Positions 61,850 to 64,000 of a DNA stretch of 64,000 bases are shown piece after piece. Both the position numbers and the translations under genes were made by a program. Numbering within the stretch: position 1 is the stretch's first letter; each line of letters opens with the position of its first letter. This stretch comes from Spinacia oleracea (taxonomy: Eukaryota; Streptophyta; Magnoliopsida; Caryophyllales; Amaranthaceae), in contig NC_079487.1 of assembly GCF_020520425.1 (NCBI RefSeq), positions 131,524,385-131,588,384 on the forward strand. The letters run 5' to 3'. Under the pieces are notes generated by a model. That model did not search any database and was not told where the DNA came from. It worked only from the letters and a program-made list of their open reading frames with translations.

Positions 61850-63439
61850 ATGAAATTCTTATACACTAATGCTCTACTATTCTCATTCCTATTCGTATTT
61901 TGTCTTTCTCACGTAAGTGCTTCAAATTCATCCATTGACAATTTCCTTCAATGTCTTCCATCTCGCTCAAATCCATCACATCCAATCTCTAACGCTGTGT
62001 ACACTCCTACCAACTCTTCATTCTTGAGTGTTCTTCAAAACTACATACGCAATAGTAGATTTAACACGTCTACTACTCCAAAACCTCTAGCCATAGTCAC
62101 GCCCTTGGACATATCCCATGTCCAAGCAACCGTTATATGTGCAAAAACAAATGGGATTGAAATTAGGATTAGAAGTGGTGGACATGATTATGAAGGCCTA
62201 TCATACGTTGCAAATGTTCCCTTTATTATCCTTGACATGTTCAATTTACGATCAATTGACGTTGATATACCAAATGAGACGGCTTCTATCCAGTCTGGGG
62301 CAACCCTAGGTGAACTTTATTATAAGATTTCCCAAAAGAGTAACATCCATGCATTTCCTGCAGGGGTGTGTTTTACTGTTGGCGCCGGAGGCCACTTTAG
62401 TGGAGGTGGCTACGGGAATATGTTAAGACAATATGGTTTATCTATCGATAACATTATCGATGCACAAGTTGTGGATGCAAATGGTAGAATTCTCAACCGC
62501 GAAAGCATGGGTGAAGATCTTTTTTGGGCTATTAGGGGTGGTGGAGGTGCTAGTTTTTGTGTCATATTATCATGGAAATTAAAACTAGTACGCGTTCCAG
62601 AGATTGTGACAGTTTTCAATGTTCAAAGGACGTTGGCTCAAGGTGCTACAAATATAGTCATGCAATGGCAACAAGTAGCTTCCACGATTGATAACAAACT
62701 CTTTATCAGAGTACAACCACAGGCAATTCAACAAGGAGGAAGCAAGACGGTCCAAGTTACATTCATTGCGTTATACCTTGGACGCGCCAGTACACTTGTT
62801 CCATTGATGAACAAGAGTTTTCCGCGGTTGGGATTACAAGCACAAGATTGCACCGAGATGCCATGGATTAATACAACTTTATTTTGGAATGGTAACCCAA
62901 TTGGTACTCCCCTTGAAGTGTTGTTGGATAGGGCACCTTCCCCGTCCAACTCCTATGGAAAAAACAAGTCCGATTATGTAAAAACACCTATTCCTAGGGC
63001 AGGATTAGAAGCTATATGGAAGAAAATGATTCAACTGCAATCAAATAATGTATTTTTGATGCAATGGAATCCTTATGGTGGGAGGATGAGTGAGATTCCT
63101 GAGAATGCAACGGCGTTTCCTTATCGAGCAGGGAATCTATTTAAGATGCAATACATTACACTTTGGCAAGATGATGGTGTTGAGGCTATAAACAGGAATA
63201 TCCAAGCTACTAGAGAACTTCATGCTACTTTTACTCCTTATGTGACTAAGAACCCAAGACAAGCATTCTTAAATTATAGGGATATTGATATTGGTACCAA
63301 CAATAATGGGAACTTAGTTTTTGCTCAGGACTACTTTAAGAATAATGTCAAGAGATTGTTGGAAGTTAAGGCTAAGGTCGATCCGAGTGATTTCTTCAGG
63401 TATGAGCAGAGTATACCAGTTTTCCCTAAGAGAAAATAA
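61850..63439 (+). CDS. Berberine bridge enzyme-like FAD oxidase, copy 3
   Basis: 529 aa, single exon, intact. Signal peptide about 1-25; PCMH FAD domain with His112 (RSGGHDYEGLSY) and Cys174 (AGVCFTVGAGGHFSGGG), so bicovalent flavin attachment is expected; C-terminal BBE domain with FLNYRDIDIGTN and VDPSDFFRYEQSIPVFP. It is highly similar to copy 1 along its whole length. One oddity: position 237 is Cys (GGGGASFCVILSW) where copies 1 and 2 have Gly in GGGGASFGVILSW, a motif strongly conserved in the family. Several Asn-X-Ser/Thr sites suggest N-glycosylation. Substrate unknown. Confidence 0.93.
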   Translation: MKFLYTNALLFSFLFVFCLSHVSASNSSIDNFLQCLPSRSNPSHPISNAVYTPTNSSFLSVLQNYIRNSRFNTSTTPKPLAIVTPLDISHVQATVICAKTNGIEIRIRSGGHDYEGLSYVANVPFIILDMFNLRSIDVDIPNETASIQSGATLGELYYKISQKSNIHAFPAGVCFTVGAGGHFSGGGYGNMLRQYGLSIDNIIDAQVVDANGRILNRESMGEDLFWAIRGGGGASFCVILSWKLKLVRVPEIVTVFNVQRTLAQGATNIVMQWQQVASTIDNKLFIRVQPQAIQQGGSKTVQVTFIALYLGRASTLVPLMNKSFPRLGLQAQDCTEMPWINTTLFWNGNPIGTPLEVLLDRAPSPSNSYGKNKSDYVKTPIPRAGLEAIWKKMIQLQSNNVFLMQWNPYGGRMSEIPENATAFPYRAGNLFKMQYITLWQDDGVEAINRNIQATRELHATFTPYVTKNPRQAFLNYRDIDIGTNNNGNLVFAQDYFKNNVKRLLEVKAKVDPSDFFRYEQSIPVFPKRK

Positions 63440-64000
63440 AGCTGATATACAGGTAAATTAAGAGTGTTTGTATATAATTGTAAGATACGATCGAGTATGT
63501 GACTTACTTGTATATTGTTTTATTTATGTGATTATGAAGTTGTATCTAGGTATGAAATGTGTATCAATAAAATAAAATGTGCGGTATAGTTTGATTTATG
63601 TAACCTTGTTTTGTTCGAGATCCCAGCAGCTCACTTGTTTATCACGAGCAGCAGAGAACAAGTAACAACGATAAGGTTTTCTCTCGCAAATTTATTTTAC
63701 TCTAAGATCTGTTTTCGCAGCTCATCTACTTAGATGGGCACCAGATTTTCGTAAAGACTACTTCTTATCTTTTAAAAAAAAGGGTCTGTTTTGGCAAAAA
63801 AAAGTTAAAAAATTATTTCTCGCAAAAAATTATTTTTGACAAATTTGCCATTAATTAATGACATTTATATGCATTTGAGTATTTTTTTTTTAGGGGCAGG
63901 GGTAGGGGGGTTTGGTGGTTGTGTGTGAATGTTTTAAAAGCTAATAGAAAATGTAATAGAGTTATAGAAAATGTAATAGAGTTATGGAGATGACATGGTG
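63440..64000 (+). other. 3' flank of BBE-like gene 3
   Basis: Contains aataaaataaaatg (63568-63581), a possible polyadenylation region, and a tttttgacaaatttgcc motif at 63834-63851 matching the end of the nested MITE at 18410-18797. The last bases hold a direct repeat (atagaaaatgtaatagagtt). No gene seen. Confidence 0.4.

Overview
The window is nuclear DNA of a flowering plant: intron-rich genes with GT-AG splice sites, AT-rich intergenic DNA, an L1-type LINE with a plant-type RNase H, and many Stowaway, hAT, Harbinger, CACTA and Mutator-like miniature elements. The gene families and the many short TIR elements with CTCCCTCCGTCCC-type ends would fit a Caryophyllales/Amaranthaceae species (spinach, beet or quinoa relatives), but this is an impression, not a proof.

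Layout. (1) 1-6.3 kb: 5' part of a minus-strand gene for a CEBPZ/Noc1/SLOW WALKER2-type ribosome-assembly protein, with a 1.9-kb 5'UTR intron; it continues past the left edge. (2) 6.5-10.7 kb: transposon-rich spacer (hAT MITE with 8-bp TSD, Stowaway, 963-bp Harbinger-type element) holding a fragment of a kinesin-14 gene. (3) 10.98-13.78 kb: complete plus-strand gene for small-subunit ribosomal protein SA (uS2), five coding exons, 301 aa, with telo-box and site II promoter motifs. (4) 15.3-20.7 and 24.7-32.6 kb: two tandem minus-strand SAC-domain phosphoinositide phosphatase genes (687 and 805 aa by my exon models, both closing in frame). Most exon lengths match between them; the downstream copy has a short divergent C-terminus and one extra intron, and a MITE sits exactly at one of its splice donors. 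(5) 33-42 kb: gene-poor and repeat-rich, with a SINE, a retroposon copy, an unusual palindrome array, a tRNA-Arg(CCT) gene with a decayed tandem twin, and a three-layer transposon nest including a solo LTR. (6) 41.9-47.6 kb: near-complete L1-type LINE with perfect 16-bp TSDs, an intact ORF1 and an ORF2 broken twice. (7) 47.6-54.3 kb: more repeats, a second retroposon copy with a strong hairpin, and a likely MYB3R gene fragment. (8) 54.4-63.4 kb: three tandem intronless berberine-bridge-enzyme-like FAD oxidase genes; the first and third are intact, the middle one is interrupted by a Stowaway-type MITE and has lost its 3' end.

The genes do not form a pathway. Ribosome biogenesis (SWA2-like, uS2), endomembrane phosphoinositide turnover (SAC pair) and secreted oxidases (BBE array) are separate units. 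The main story is tandem duplication (SAC pair, BBE trio, tRNA pair) followed by transposon-driven divergence. All splice sites were placed by eye from consensus and frame continuity; family names rest on recognised motifs, not on a database search.
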